This document shows positions 23,788-31,809 of a stretch of DNA of 64,000 bases, piece by piece. The translations under genes were made by a program, and so were the position numbers. The notes beneath the pieces are model-generated. The model searched no databases, was not told where the DNA came from, and saw only the letters and a list, made by a program, of their open reading frames with translations. The stretch is from Rahnella ecdela. Its GTDB lineage: Bacteria; Pseudomonadota; Gammaproteobacteria; Enterobacterales; Enterobacteriaceae. How positions within the stretch are numbered: position 1 is the stretch's first letter; each line of letters starts with the position of its first letter. The stretch spans positions 111,605 to 175,604 of the forward strand of contig NZ_JAFMOY010000124.1 in the NCBI RefSeq assembly GCF_019049625.1, read 5' to 3'.

Positions 23788-25029
23788 TCAGAGAGCCTGT
23801 TGACCTGACTGATATTCATAAGCGATTTCTGGCCATGTCACTGCCGGAACACCTTTCAGCCTTGGCTCAGCAAATAATTCGCCCTGGAAATTACACACCC
23901 CTGCCGCATCCAGCCACATCCACTCTTCCGGTTTTTCAACACCCGTCGCGATGACAGAAATTTCTAACGCAGAGCAGAATCTGATGATGGCCTGAACGAC
24001 GGCCTGTTTCGGTCCGCTGGTATGAATGTCACAAATCATATTGCGATCAATCATAATCTTGTCTGGCTGACACTGAGTCAGCAGTAATAATCCCGCAGAA
24101 CCCGCACCGAAATCATCAATCGCCAGACGCATTCCCGAGGCTTTGAGCTGTTTCATCGCGGTAGAAAACTTGTCTTCACGCGTGATGACGCCGTTTTCGG
24201 TGATGGCCACCACAATTTGTTCCGGCACCAGTCCGCTGGAGGTTATGTCATTCACCAGCGACTCCACAGCATTGGGCACCATGACCAGTGTCATAGGCAG
24301 AAGCTTGATGGAAAGCGTTTTGTCGCTGATCCCCATTTGCTTCGCCATGCCAAACGCCAGCTTTTTAGATTTGAGATCTGCCTCGTAGATAGTGGTTCCG
24401 GATAAACGGGCGTAATACTCCATCGCTGAACCGCCTTCCGGGCCGCGGATTGTCGCCTCGTAAGAAATTATCTTGCGGCTTAGCGGGTCAACAATCGGCT
24501 GAAAGGCAAAATTGTAGTCCTGCATTTCAGGAAATATAAATTCTACTTGTGGTTTCAGAGGCTCACTGGCGACGAAAGACCAGGAATCTGCCGGCAGAAT
24601 TTCGAGGTAATTTTCCTTCTCACGCGCCTGCACAAAAGTGCATAAGAATTGAAGCGCCCGGTCTTCATAAGTGAGCTGATATTTAGACGTTCCTTTATCA
24701 AGCACCGCCTGAAGCACCTCATCTTCGTGATGATGTCTGAGGTCGAAGAGCTCCATTCCGACATTGCCGAAGCGGCGTGACTGCGCATAGTCGCGCATGA
24801 GAACCACCACGTTATGATGCCGCGGGTCCTGGCAAATCGAACCGTAAAGCGCATCTACGGCCTCTTCAGGCCCTTCCAGCAACTGGAAGAAGTGCATCCC
24901 GTCAAAAAGCAGGATCCCGGTAATGCTTAAAAGTTCGTTGTTAACATTGGCCTGTGACACCATTTCTGCCACTGAGTCAGACTGTACGTGCTCACTGATG
25001 TGGCTGCGATAAACGAGGGTTAAAAGCAT
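23788..25029 (-). CDS. bluF: Blue-light receptor BluF (BLUF-EAL)
   Basis: A 413-residue protein matching E. coli BluF over its length. The BLUF domain (about 1-95) has Y7 (LVYRSH), the ITGILLFDGMHFFQLLEGPEE stretch with the flavin-contact N/Q, and HHNVVVLMRDY. The EAL-like domain (about 150-400) keeps E in EATIRG, E in ITENGV, DD in IDDFGAG, K in PDKIMID and Q in FQGELF, but the asparagine of the usual xxNLS is replaced (SIKLLP), so c-di-GMP cleavage is unlikely. In E. coli it antagonises the MerR-type repressor BluR. Here it is convergent with the ycgZ operon and no bluR gene is nearby. Confidence 0.92.
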   Translation of the reverse strand: MLLTLVYRSHISEHVQSDSVAEMVSQANVNNELLSITGILLFDGMHFFQLLEGPEEAVDALYGSICQDPRHHNVVVLMRDYAQSRRFGNVGMELFDLRHHHEDEVLQAVLDKGTSKYQLTYEDRALQFLCTFVQAREKENYLEILPADSWSFVASEPLKPQVEFIFPEMQDYNFAFQPIVDPLSRKIISYEATIRGPEGGSAMEYYARLSGTTIYEADLKSKKLAFGMAKQMGISDKTLSIKLLPMTLVMVPNAVESLVNDITSSGLVPEQIVVAITENGVITREDKFSTAMKQLKASGMRLAIDDFGAGSAGLLLLTQCQPDKIMIDRNMICDIHTSGPKQAVVQAIIRFCSALEISVIATGVEKPEEWMWLDAAGVCNFQGELFAEPRLKGVPAVTWPEIAYEYQSGQQAL

Positions 25030-25280
25030 CGGGTGTTTCCAAAATGATCTGGTTTAGACCCTCAGGGTAGCAGAAATTTCGTTTAGGGAAATATCCTAAT
25101 CGTACATTTTAGTTTATGTATTGGATGAGGAAGTGCGAGCTGTCAGCGGAGACTCATCATTACAAATTAATTCGGCAACTGAAGTAACAGCACCTATTAA
25201 AAGTCGGACTATTTCGCAATGTTAACCTCATCAATATTTACGATATAGGTATAAATCATTGCGTTTTCGCAAGGTATCCC
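25030..25280. other. Intergenic interval upstream of bluF
   Basis: This 251-base stretch separates the bluF start from a small downstream pair. I see AT-rich sequence that must hold the bluF promoter and perhaps the promoter of the following small genes, but no clear operator, hairpin or gene. No bluR-like frame is present. Confidence 0.5.
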
Positions 25281-25379
25281 ATGTTGATGATCGATAAATT
25301 GGATTATGAGATTATTAGTCCTACTGAAAATAATCTCTATAAGAGAACATATAATTCTTTAATTAAGGGATGGAAATGA
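25281..25379 (+). CDS. Possible 32-codon leader ORF coupled to the secreted peptide gene
   Basis: A short frame (MLMIDKLDYEIISPTENN...) starts at ATG 25281 with AAGG 6-8 bases upstream and ends in TGA that overlaps the next ATG (ATGA). No signal peptide, no similarity I recognise. The four-base overlap and usable ribosome-binding site make a translated leader possible, but a frame of this size can arise by chance in AT-rich DNA. Confidence 0.3.
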   Translation: MLMIDKLDYEIISPTENNLYKRTYNSLIKGWK

Positions 25380-25507
25380 AAAAATTACTGGTAATTATCT
25401 TTGTGGCTGCTTTCGGCCTGATGAGCCTTTCCGCAAACGCCTGCCCTAAGGGTGAGCATCCGCATGGCGGCACAGGTTCCCATCATAAGGGCGGGTATTG
25501 CGAATAA
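25376..25507 (+). CDS. Small secreted His/Gly-rich peptide (43 residues)
   Basis: MKKLLVIIFVAAFGLMSLSANA is a clean Sec signal peptide with AxA-type cleavage, and the mature 21 residues (CPKGEHPHGGTGSHHKGGYC then E) hold four His, six Gly and two Cys, one at each end. AAGGGATGG precedes the ATG. A terminator follows 28 bases after the stop, so the unit is complete. The His/Cys content could bind a metal or form one disulphide loop in the periplasm. I do not recognise a family, and the exact function is unknown. Confidence 0.65.
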   Translation: MKKLLVIIFVAAFGLMSLSANACPKGEHPHGGTGSHHKGGYCE

Positions 25508-25535
25508 TTATCCATACGCTTTAACAATCACTTCC

Positions 25536-25574
25536 AACGGCTTCATAATAATAATCTGAAGCCGTTTTTATTTT
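25536..25574 (+). terminator. Rho-independent terminator after the secreted peptide gene
   Basis: A 10-bp stem AACGGCTTCA / TGAAGCCGTT with an 11-base loop is followed by TTTATTTTATT. The following 208 bases up to the Bor-like gene show no further gene. Confidence 0.85.
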
Positions 25575-25782
25575 ATTGATTATCATTCCGCCCATCAATT
25601 TTAACTAACCAATAACGTTGAGCGTTTTTTAAAACAACATAGAAGGATATCATTTATTACATACTTCAACGCAGGGTAAACCATAAATTTTAATCACTAA
25701 AAATAACCCGTGGTCGGATATGTAAACCACGCTTCAGGCAAGAAACTATGGTTTCACTTATTTATTATCAATATGAGTTATT

Positions 25783-26073
25783 ATGAAAAAGTTAATGATT
25801 GCGGTTCTTGCAGTAACAGTATTGTCAGGTTGTGCTCAGCAGACATTTAAGATCCACGATGATGTTGCAGTACAGCCCGCTCATGTGACGAAACAAGCTT
25901 TCTTCGTTAACGGCATCGGACAGGAGCACACTATAGATGCAGCCCAAATCTGCGGCGGCGCAAATAAGGTTGTTCGTACAGAAGTGCAGGAATCCGGTAT
26001 GGATGTGTTGCTTCGCGTTGTCACGCTTGGCATATACACGCCTCGCGAAGCCAGAGTGTATTGCGCGAAATAA
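25783..26073 (+). CDS. Bor/Iss-family lipoprotein
   Basis: A 96-residue lipoprotein: MKKLMIAVLAVTVLSGC (lipidated C17), then AQQTFKI, FFVNGIGQEHTIDAAQICGG, and TLGIYTPREARVYC, which is the hallmark of phage lambda Bor and the Iss increased-serum-survival proteins. The three non-lipid cysteines are conserved in position. Outer-membrane location with a role in serum resistance is known for Bor/Iss in E. coli. No phage genes adjoin it here. Family certain; function in this organism not shown. Confidence 0.85.
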   Translation: MKKLMIAVLAVTVLSGCAQQTFKIHDDVAVQPAHVTKQAFFVNGIGQEHTIDAAQICGGANKVVRTEVQESGMDVLLRVVTLGIYTPREARVYCAK

Positions 26074-26348
26074 TTATTGCGAAAGTGAGTGTATCAATAC
26101 CTGCTGCGCTGACTGTAAGGTGGGTCAGCAGGTTTTCATTCGTAGCCCCCTTTTACCCCCAAACCCTCCCCTTTCTCAATCCGCTATAAAACGCGCTGAC
26201 ATTCGGTGGCGTAATCCGTATCATACGCGCCACAACGCCGTCCGGACGGCAGACATGCGCAGCGGGCAGACAGAAATGTACAATGCTAAACTCGCGCTAT
26301 GACGTCCGTGCCTATCTGGTGCCCCTTTTTGAGTCAGAGTTACTATTA

Positions 26349-27284
26349 ATGTCAGAAAATCAATCAGTTGATAAAAAAGCTCAGTACAATCTGAATAAAT
26401 TGCAAAAACGCCTGCGCCGTGACGTCGGGAAAGCGATCGCCGATTTCGGCATGATTGAAGAAGGTGATCGCATTATGGTCTGTCTTTCCGGCGGGAAGGA
26501 CAGTTACACCATGCTGGAGATTTTGCGCAATCTGCAACAAAGCGCTCCGGTGAATTTCTCTCTTATCGCAGTTAACCTGGATCAGAAACAACCGGGTTTC
26601 CCGGCGCATATCCTGCCGGAGTATCTGGAAACGCTGGGCGTGGAATACAAGATTGTCACCGAAGACACCTATTCCATCGTCAAAGATAAAATTCCGGAAG
26701 GCAAAACGACCTGCTCTCTGTGCTCACGTCTGCGTCGCGGGATTTTATACCGCACCGCCTCAGAACTGGGCTGTACTAAAATTGCGCTGGGTCATCATCG
26801 CGACGATATTCTGCAAACTCTGTTCCTCAATATGTTTTATGGCGGCAAGCTGAAAGGGATGCCACCAAAACTGATGAGTGATGACGGAAAACACATCGTG
26901 ATCCGCCCGCTGGCGTATTGCCGCGAGAAAGATATCGAGCGTTTCTCGATTGCGCGTGAATACCCGATAATCCCTTGTAACCTGTGCGGATCACAGCCAA
27001 ACCTGCAACGTCAGGTTATCGGTGACATGCTCAACGACTGGGACAAAAAATATCCTGGCCGCATCGAAACCATGTTCAGCGCGATGCAAAACGTGGTGCC
27101 TTCACATCTCAACGATATGAATCTTTTTGATTTTAAAGGGATTAAACACGGCAGCGAAGTGATTGACGGCGGAGATCTTGCCTTTGACCGTGAAGATATT
27201 CCAATGCAGCCTGTAGGCTGGCAGCCGGAAGATGATGAATCCGCAGCGCCGGTTGAACGTCTGAACGTGTTAGAAATTAAGTAA
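26349..27284 (+). CDS. ttcA: tRNA 2-thiocytidine biosynthesis protein TtcA
   Basis: A 311-residue enzyme, the same length as E. coli TtcA, which thiolates C32 of certain tRNAs in an Fe-S dependent reaction. The PP-loop SGGKDS is at residues 47-52; the Fe-S cysteines are in [11 protein letters not shown] and [10 protein letters not shown]. The frame opens 22 codons upstream at 26283, but the ATG at 26349 (MSENQSV) fits family length. A strong terminator follows 21 bases after the stop. Confidence 0.95.
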   Translation: MSENQSVDKKAQYNLNKLQKRLRRDVGKAIADFGMIEEGDRIMVCLSGGKDSYTMLEILRNLQQSAPVNFSLIAVNLDQKQPGFPAHILPEYLETLGVEYKIVTEDTYSIVKDKIPEGKTTCSLCSRLRRGILYRTASELGCTKIALGHHRDDILQTLFLNMFYGGKLKGMPPKLMSDDGKHIVIRPLAYCREKDIERFSIAREYPIIPCNLCGSQPNLQRQVIGDMLNDWDKKYPGRIETMFSAMQNVVPSHLNDMNLFDFKGIKHGSEVIDGGDLAFDREDIPMQPVGWQPEDDESAAPVERLNVLEIK

Positions 27285-27304
27285 TTTCCATGCCTGCATC
27301 TCAG

Positions 27305-27330
27305 AAGCCCGCTTAAAAGCGGGCTTTTTT
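27305..27330 (+). terminator. Rho-independent terminator after ttcA
   Basis: A stem AAGCCCGC / GCGGGCTT is followed by TTTTTT. It abuts the end of the convergent 252-residue gene. Confidence 0.85.
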
Positions 27331-27334
27331 ATTT

Positions 27335-28093
27335 TCAGGCCAGCGTGTAAGTGTCGGTCCAGTTGTAGTTGGTCATAACCAGTTTTACCGGCAGGCTGAG
27401 TGAACCGAAGTTTTGCTGCTTGTTGTGCAGAAAGAATTCCCGCAGGGACGACGGCAAATATTGCGCACTGTAACGCATGAGCGTGCTGTGCCAGAAGATT
27501 TGGGGAATTTCGGTATTTGGAAACCGCTCACGTATTTTCCCCGCCCATTGCGTGGTGAGAAGATGTTCCACCAGCGCCTGACGGACGCGCAAACTTTCCT
27601 CATCCGGAAATCCGGCCAGCAGCAACTGATCAGGTAATGCAATCAGTCGCAAATCGCTGATATGCATAATATGACCACGGCAATACTGGTTGAAGATTTC
27701 AATCAGCCCGTCAAGATTTTGCGCATCTTCAGGCCGATCGTAAAGCGCCTGCGTTATGGCAAAAAAGGTAAAGTGCATGCCATCCCGTGGCGCAACATCA
27801 GCCAGTGCATCGCCCTGCGCCGCTGTTACGATATCTTCCAGTAATCCGCTCATCGAAGGCCCTGCACGGTTGCCGCTGGTGATTGCCAGACGCTCGGGAT
27901 GATAAAAAGGTTCAGTTCTCACCGCGCCGGTTTCCGGATGCGTGTCCCATACACTCAGCGTCTTAAGGTTCGTGTTTTCATATGCCTGATGAATCATTTC
28001 CCGGGTATGCAAAGCAAACTCCTGTTCTGTCCAAAAGTGAGCGCAACACGGCAAAAGTGCCCGACAGTGCCCTTCACAGAGGATAAACCTCAA
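27335..28093 (-). CDS. Unrecognised protein with two HxTx motifs (2H phosphoesterase-like)
   Basis: A 252-residue frame of unknown family. Two short motifs, MHFTFFAI (H106) and WHSTLMRY (H203), each preceded by hydrophobic residues and placed about 97 residues apart, have the H-x-[ST]-x pattern of the 2H phosphoesterase fold (RNA ligase/cyclic phosphodiesterase superfamily). The start is uncertain: the longest frame uses TTG at 28093, a TTG at 28012 preceded by CAGGAG is an alternative, and the first ATG is at 27997. It is convergent with ttcA and lies back to back with the fnrS promoter. The 2H idea is inference from motif pattern alone. Confidence 0.55.
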   Translation of the reverse strand: MRFILCEGHCRALLPCCAHFWTEQEFALHTREMIHQAYENTNLKTLSVWDTHPETGAVRTEPFYHPERLAITSGNRAGPSMSGLLEDIVTAAQGDALADVAPRDGMHFTFFAITQALYDRPEDAQNLDGLIEIFNQYCRGHIMHISDLRLIALPDQLLLAGFPDEESLRVRQALVEHLLTTQWAGKIRERFPNTEIPQIFWHSTLMRYSAQYLPSSLREFFLHNKQQNFGSLSLPVKLVMTNYNWTDTYTLA

Positions 28094-28098
28094 AAAGA

Positions 28099-28112
28099 TT
28101 GAGCGAAATCAA
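28099..28112 (+). promoter_or_regulatory. FNR box of the fnrS promoter
   Basis: TTGAG-CGAA-ATCAA matches the FNR consensus TTGAT-N4-ATCAA with one difference. Its centre is about 42 bases upstream of the likely fnrS start, the class II activator position, which is how FnrS is switched on without oxygen in E. coli. Confidence 0.85.
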
Positions 28113-28147
28113 CATTAGAATCGCGGAATCGGTGCAGTATCTATTTC

Positions 28148-28271
28148 GCAGGTGAATGCAACGTCAAGCGATGGGCGTTGTGCTCCATATTGTCTTATTT
28201 CCAAATTTTTAGAATTAATGCATAGCACAATTTAATTCGAACGACGCCGGTCTTATGACCGGCTTTTTTTT
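28148..28271 (+). ncRNA. fnrS: FnrS, anaerobically induced Hfq-dependent small RNA
   Basis: A sequence of about 124 bases matches E. coli FnrS nearly base for base through its 5-prime half (GCAGGTGAATGCAACGTCAA, then GCGATGGGCGTTG and GCTCCATATTGTCTTA), with the internal CATAGCACAATT stretch and a terminal hairpin GCCGGTC-TTAT-GACCGGC followed by eight T. In E. coli FnrS pairs with mRNAs of oxygen-related enzymes (for example sodB, maeA, gpmA, folE) and represses them under anaerobiosis. It is next to zntB as in E. coli, while dbpA on the other side is absent. The FNR box upstream supports the call. Confidence 0.93.
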
Positions 28272-28295
28272 GCTTTTTTTCAGCAGCTTAGCGAC

Positions 28296-29279
28296 TTATA
28301 ACCACCGGCTTTTCTTCATCCATAACGCCACGCCACCACCTAATGCCACCAGACAGGCACAGAAAATCCCGAACCCAAACGGCGATGTGTTCCCCGGAAT
28401 GCCGCCCAGGTTAACGCCGAATAACCCCGTCAGGAATGTCGCTGGCAGGAAAACCATTGCCAGAAGAGACATGGTGTAGGTGCGGCGGTTCAGGGAATCG
28501 GCCATCAGTGAGCTGATTTCATCCGACAACACCGCTGTACGCGCAATGCTGGCATCGAGATCGTCCAGTCCGCGCCCCAGACGGTCCGAGATTTCCTGCA
28601 TCAGACGGCGGTCGTCGTCATTCATCCACGGCAGGCGTTCGCTGGCCAGACGGGAAAAGACGTCGCGCTGCGGCGCCATATAACGACGCAGGACGATGAG
28701 TTGTTTGCGCAAAAGCGCCATCTGGCCGCGCTCGGGTACCTGCTGTTCCATCAGATCATCTTCAATATCGATAATTTTATCGTGCAAATCTTCGATGAAA
28801 TTACTGGTCTGATCGGTCAGCGCATCGCAAATTTCCACCAGCCAGCGACCGGTATTCTTCGGCCCGCTGCCGGACTTCATATCACTGAGCATCTCTTCCA
28901 TTGAAAACACCTTACGGTGTCGCGTAGAGACGATCATTTTGTCGGTAAGATAAACACGAATAGTAACCAGCTGATCAGGACGCGAATCCGCATTAAGGTT
29001 GATGCTGCGCAACGTGATTAACGTGCCTTCTCCCACGCGCACCACTTTAGGACGAACACTGTCACCGGCCAGCGCCTGACGCACGGTATCGGGCAGCACG
29101 GGCGTGCTGTTAATCCACTGCTCACTGGCGGGCAGCGTGTAATCCAGATGCAGCCAGCAGGGCTTTTCTTCGCTGGCGACGCACTGCGGGCTGATATTAT
29201 TCACCCCGCCCTGACCGTCCATCTGCAGGGCGTAAACGGCATCTGAAACCTGTAATTCTTTTCCCTTAATAACTTCCAC
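28296..29279 (-). CDS. zntB: Zinc transporter ZntB (CorA superfamily)
   Basis: A 327-residue inner-membrane transporter of the CorA/ZntB family with a large cytoplasmic N-terminal domain and two C-terminal membrane helices. The GVN signature, GLFGVNLGG, lies between them near residue 285. The long helical region [26 protein letters not shown] is characteristic. Length equals E. coli ZntB. It is convergent with fnrS. Confidence 0.93.
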   Translation of the reverse strand: MEVIKGKELQVSDAVYALQMDGQGGVNNISPQCVASEEKPCWLHLDYTLPASEQWINSTPVLPDTVRQALAGDSVRPKVVRVGEGTLITLRSINLNADSRPDQLVTIRVYLTDKMIVSTRHRKVFSMEEMLSDMKSGSGPKNTGRWLVEICDALTDQTSNFIEDLHDKIIDIEDDLMEQQVPERGQMALLRKQLIVLRRYMAPQRDVFSRLASERLPWMNDDDRRLMQEISDRLGRGLDDLDASIARTAVLSDEISSLMADSLNRRTYTMSLLAMVFLPATFLTGLFGVNLGGIPGNTSPFGFGIFCACLVALGGGVALWMKKSRWL

Positions 29280-29456
29280 GATATTCCTCGCTTTTTCTGC
29301 GTTATTATTTTAAGTCTAGCGTTAAGTGACTGAAATTCAAAAAGTCAGCTCAGGGCAAATTCATTCTCCTGAATGCATTGCCCGATCATGCCACCGGAAT
29401 TGAAAAAAGGTGTTAAGGCCAGCATGTTTAATGTTTCGCGATATAGCAGAATATTA

Positions 29457-30404
29457 CTATCCGCCAGGTGCCTGCATTTCTGCCAGTTCCGGCATGACGC
29501 TGCGCATCATTTCGAGAAATTTACGCAGACGCGCCGGATAATAACTGGAATACGGATACACCAGATAAACAGGCAAAGGTAAGGCATTCCAGCCGGGTAA
29601 TACGCGCTGCAAGCGCCCTGCCTCCAGGTCTTCCTTCACCACCCATGCGGACACAATACCCGCACCCAGTCCGGAAAGCGCGGCCTTACGCACGGCGTAT
29701 AAACTGTCCGTTGCCAGACGCGGCACAATGGGACAACTTTCTATATGCCCGTCGTTATCATGGCGCAGCCTGACATCGTTACGATAAAAAGTACTCAGAG
29801 AAATCCAGGGTAAATCTTTCAGTTCGCTGACCTCTCTGACCGGATATTGCTGTAATAATTCCGGGGTTGCCACCACAATGCGCGGCACTTCCGCCAGTAA
29901 AATGGCCACCATTGAAGGATCCGGTACATTCCCGACCTGTATCGCACAGTCGATATCTTCGGCGATAAAATCCGGCGTACGGTCATTAAGCATCCAGTCC
30001 ACCGAAAGATTCGGGTAACGCTGCAAATAACGGGTCAACGGTGCGATGAGCTGATCCTGCCCAAACGCGTGCGGCGCACGAACACGCAAAATACCTACCG
30101 GTTCATCTCCGGCGCCGCTCAGTTGATCTTCCAGCGCAGCCCAGCGTTCCAGCACGAGTTTTGCCTGTTCATAGCACCGCTCACCGTCGTCAGTGAGTTT
30201 CATGGCGTGCGTGGTACGCAGAATAAGCTTCGCGCCCAGCAGGCGTTCGAGCGACTGCAAACGGCGGCTGACGGTCGGCTGGCTGGTGCTCAGTTGCACG
30301 GCAGCGGCGGAAAGACTGCCACTTTCCACGATGCGTACAAAAGTTTGCATCAGGTCGATCCGGTCAATGCCGCTGGTGATGGGGGTCGGGATGGGTGTGC
30401 TCAT
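29457..30404 (-). CDS. LysR-family transcriptional regulator
   Basis: A 315-residue LysR regulator. The N-terminal winged helix has MQTFVRIVESGSLSAAAVQLSTSQPTVSRRLQSLE, followed by the periplasmic-binding-like effector domain (YLQRYPNLSVDW; DIDCAIQVGNVPDPSMVA). The frame opens at 30446, but ATG 30404 (MSTPIPT) follows GTGAGGCG at 4 bases. It is divergent from an MFS efflux-type gene 114 bases away, so it very likely controls that gene and itself. The ligand is unknown. Confidence 0.87.
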   Translation of the reverse strand: MSTPIPTPITSGIDRIDLMQTFVRIVESGSLSAAAVQLSTSQPTVSRRLQSLERLLGAKLILRTTHAMKLTDDGERCYEQAKLVLERWAALEDQLSGAGDEPVGILRVRAPHAFGQDQLIAPLTRYLQRYPNLSVDWMLNDRTPDFIAEDIDCAIQVGNVPDPSMVAILLAEVPRIVVATPELLQQYPVREVSELKDLPWISLSTFYRNDVRLRHDNDGHIESCPIVPRLATDSLYAVRKAALSGLGAGIVSAWVVKEDLEAGRLQRVLPGWNALPLPVYLVYPYSSYYPARLRKFLEMMRSVMPELAEMQAPGG

Positions 30405-30518
30405 ACGCCTCACGTATAACTGTTTTACCTTTGTGCAGGCTACCACTTATAACCAATTCCGTGAAGAATGCATTCAGCGCGCACAACCCCGTGAACTCAT
30501 TCATCAGGAAATTACGTT

Positions 30519-31721
30519 ATGTCAGAACTCTCCGGTACAACCGCCGTTAACGACTCAGCCCTTTCCGGCAAAATCATTTTTACTCTGGCCGCTGGCGCCG
30601 GACTCAGCGTCGCTTCGATTTACTACAGCCAGCCGATGCTCGGCATAATGGGCGGAAACCTGAACGCCAGCACCACGTCGGTCGGGCTGATCCCTACGCT
30701 GACGCAGGCCGGTTATGCACTGGGCATTTTGTTTCTTATTCCGCTGGGCGACCGTCATGACCGCCGTACCATTATCTTGCTGAAAAGCATTCTGCTGGCC
30801 GCCGCATTGCTGCTTTGCGGCTTTGTGCCGGGCATTCACGGGCTGCTGGTGGCAAGCCTGATAACCGGTATTGGTGCCACGATGGCGCAGGATATCGTAC
30901 CGGCGTCAGCGCATCTTGCCCCACCGTCTCAGCGCGGAAAAACGGTCGGCACGGTGATGACCGGCCTGCTGGTCGGGATTTTGCTTTCCCGTGTACTCAG
31001 CGGTTTTGTGGCAGAGTATTTCGGCTGGCGGGTGATGTATCAGCTGGCGGCGCTGAGCGTTGCGCTGATTGGTGTGGCGCTTTGGCGGGTTCTGCCGCGT
31101 TTCACGCCGGATACGCGCATCAGTTATGCCGCACTGCTGCATTCGATGTTTGGTCTGTGGAAGAACTACAAAACGTTGCGTCATGCGGCTCTGGCACAGG
31201 GATTGCTCTCGGTGGCGTTCAGTGCGTTCTGGTCAACGCTGGCGATCATGCTTAACGAACAGTTTCATCTGGGCAGCGCAGTGGCCGGTGCATTTGGGCT
31301 GGCGGGCGCTGCCGGAGCACTAGCCGCGCCGCTGGCGGGTGCATTGGCCGATAAAAAAGGTCCGGCGCGGGTTACTCAGATTGGCGCCGCGCTGGTGATG
31401 GTGTCTTTCGCAGCGATGCTCCTGCTGCCGCTGTTGTCGCCACACGCCCAGCTGGCACTTATAGTGCTGAGCGCTATAGGTTTTGACTTAGGCATTCAGG
31501 CCACGCTGGTTGCGCATCAGACATTGGTTTACGGACTTGAACCAGCGGCACGCGGCAGGCTGAACGCCCTGCTGTTCACCGTGGTATTTATCGGTATGTC
31601 GGCGGGCGCGGCTCTGGGCAGTAAAGCGCTGGAAGCCGGTGGCTGGTCAGGCGTGGTATTGCTGGCAACTGTCGCCGCCGGTGCTGCGTTACTGGTTCGT
31701 CTGTTCAGCCGTAAAAGCTGA
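30519..31721 (+). CDS. MFS transporter, probable drug/metabolite efflux, controlled by LysR gene
   Basis: A 400-residue major facilitator with 12 predicted membrane segments. The loop motif PLGDRHDRRTI (between TM2 and TM3) is of the drug-efflux type, and TGIGATMAQDIVPASAHLAPPSQRGKTVGTVMTG is typical of the DHA1/YgaY-like branch. It pairs with the divergent LysR regulator. A strong terminator follows. No substrate can be assigned. Confidence 0.82.
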   Translation: MSELSGTTAVNDSALSGKIIFTLAAGAGLSVASIYYSQPMLGIMGGNLNASTTSVGLIPTLTQAGYALGILFLIPLGDRHDRRTIILLKSILLAAALLLCGFVPGIHGLLVASLITGIGATMAQDIVPASAHLAPPSQRGKTVGTVMTGLLVGILLSRVLSGFVAEYFGWRVMYQLAALSVALIGVALWRVLPRFTPDTRISYAALLHSMFGLWKNYKTLRHAALAQGLLSVAFSAFWSTLAIMLNEQFHLGSAVAGAFGLAGAAGALAAPLAGALADKKGPARVTQIGAALVMVSFAAMLLLPLLSPHAQLALIVLSAIGFDLGIQATLVAHQTLVYGLEPAARGRLNALLFTVVFIGMSAGAALGSKALEAGGWSGVVLLATVAAGAALLVRLFSRKS

Positions 31722-31740
31722 GCAGTGAGCTAAAAATACA

Positions 31741-31774
31741 AGCGCCCGCTGATAGGTGCAGCGGGCGCTTTTTT
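31741..31774 (+). terminator. Rho-independent terminator after the MFS gene
   Basis: A 10-bp stem AGCGCCCGCT / AGCGGGCGCT with a 9-base loop is followed by TTTTTT. The convergent mppA ends 36 bases further. Confidence 0.85.
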
Positions 31775-31809
31775 ATGCCTGTTTTTTCCCCTGAATATTG
31801 CGCTGAATA

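Noticed and set aside
26099..26138. CCTGCTG / CAGCAGG hairpin after the Bor-like gene, considered as a terminator
   Set aside because: The 7-bp stem has a loop of about 19 bases and only a short T tract.
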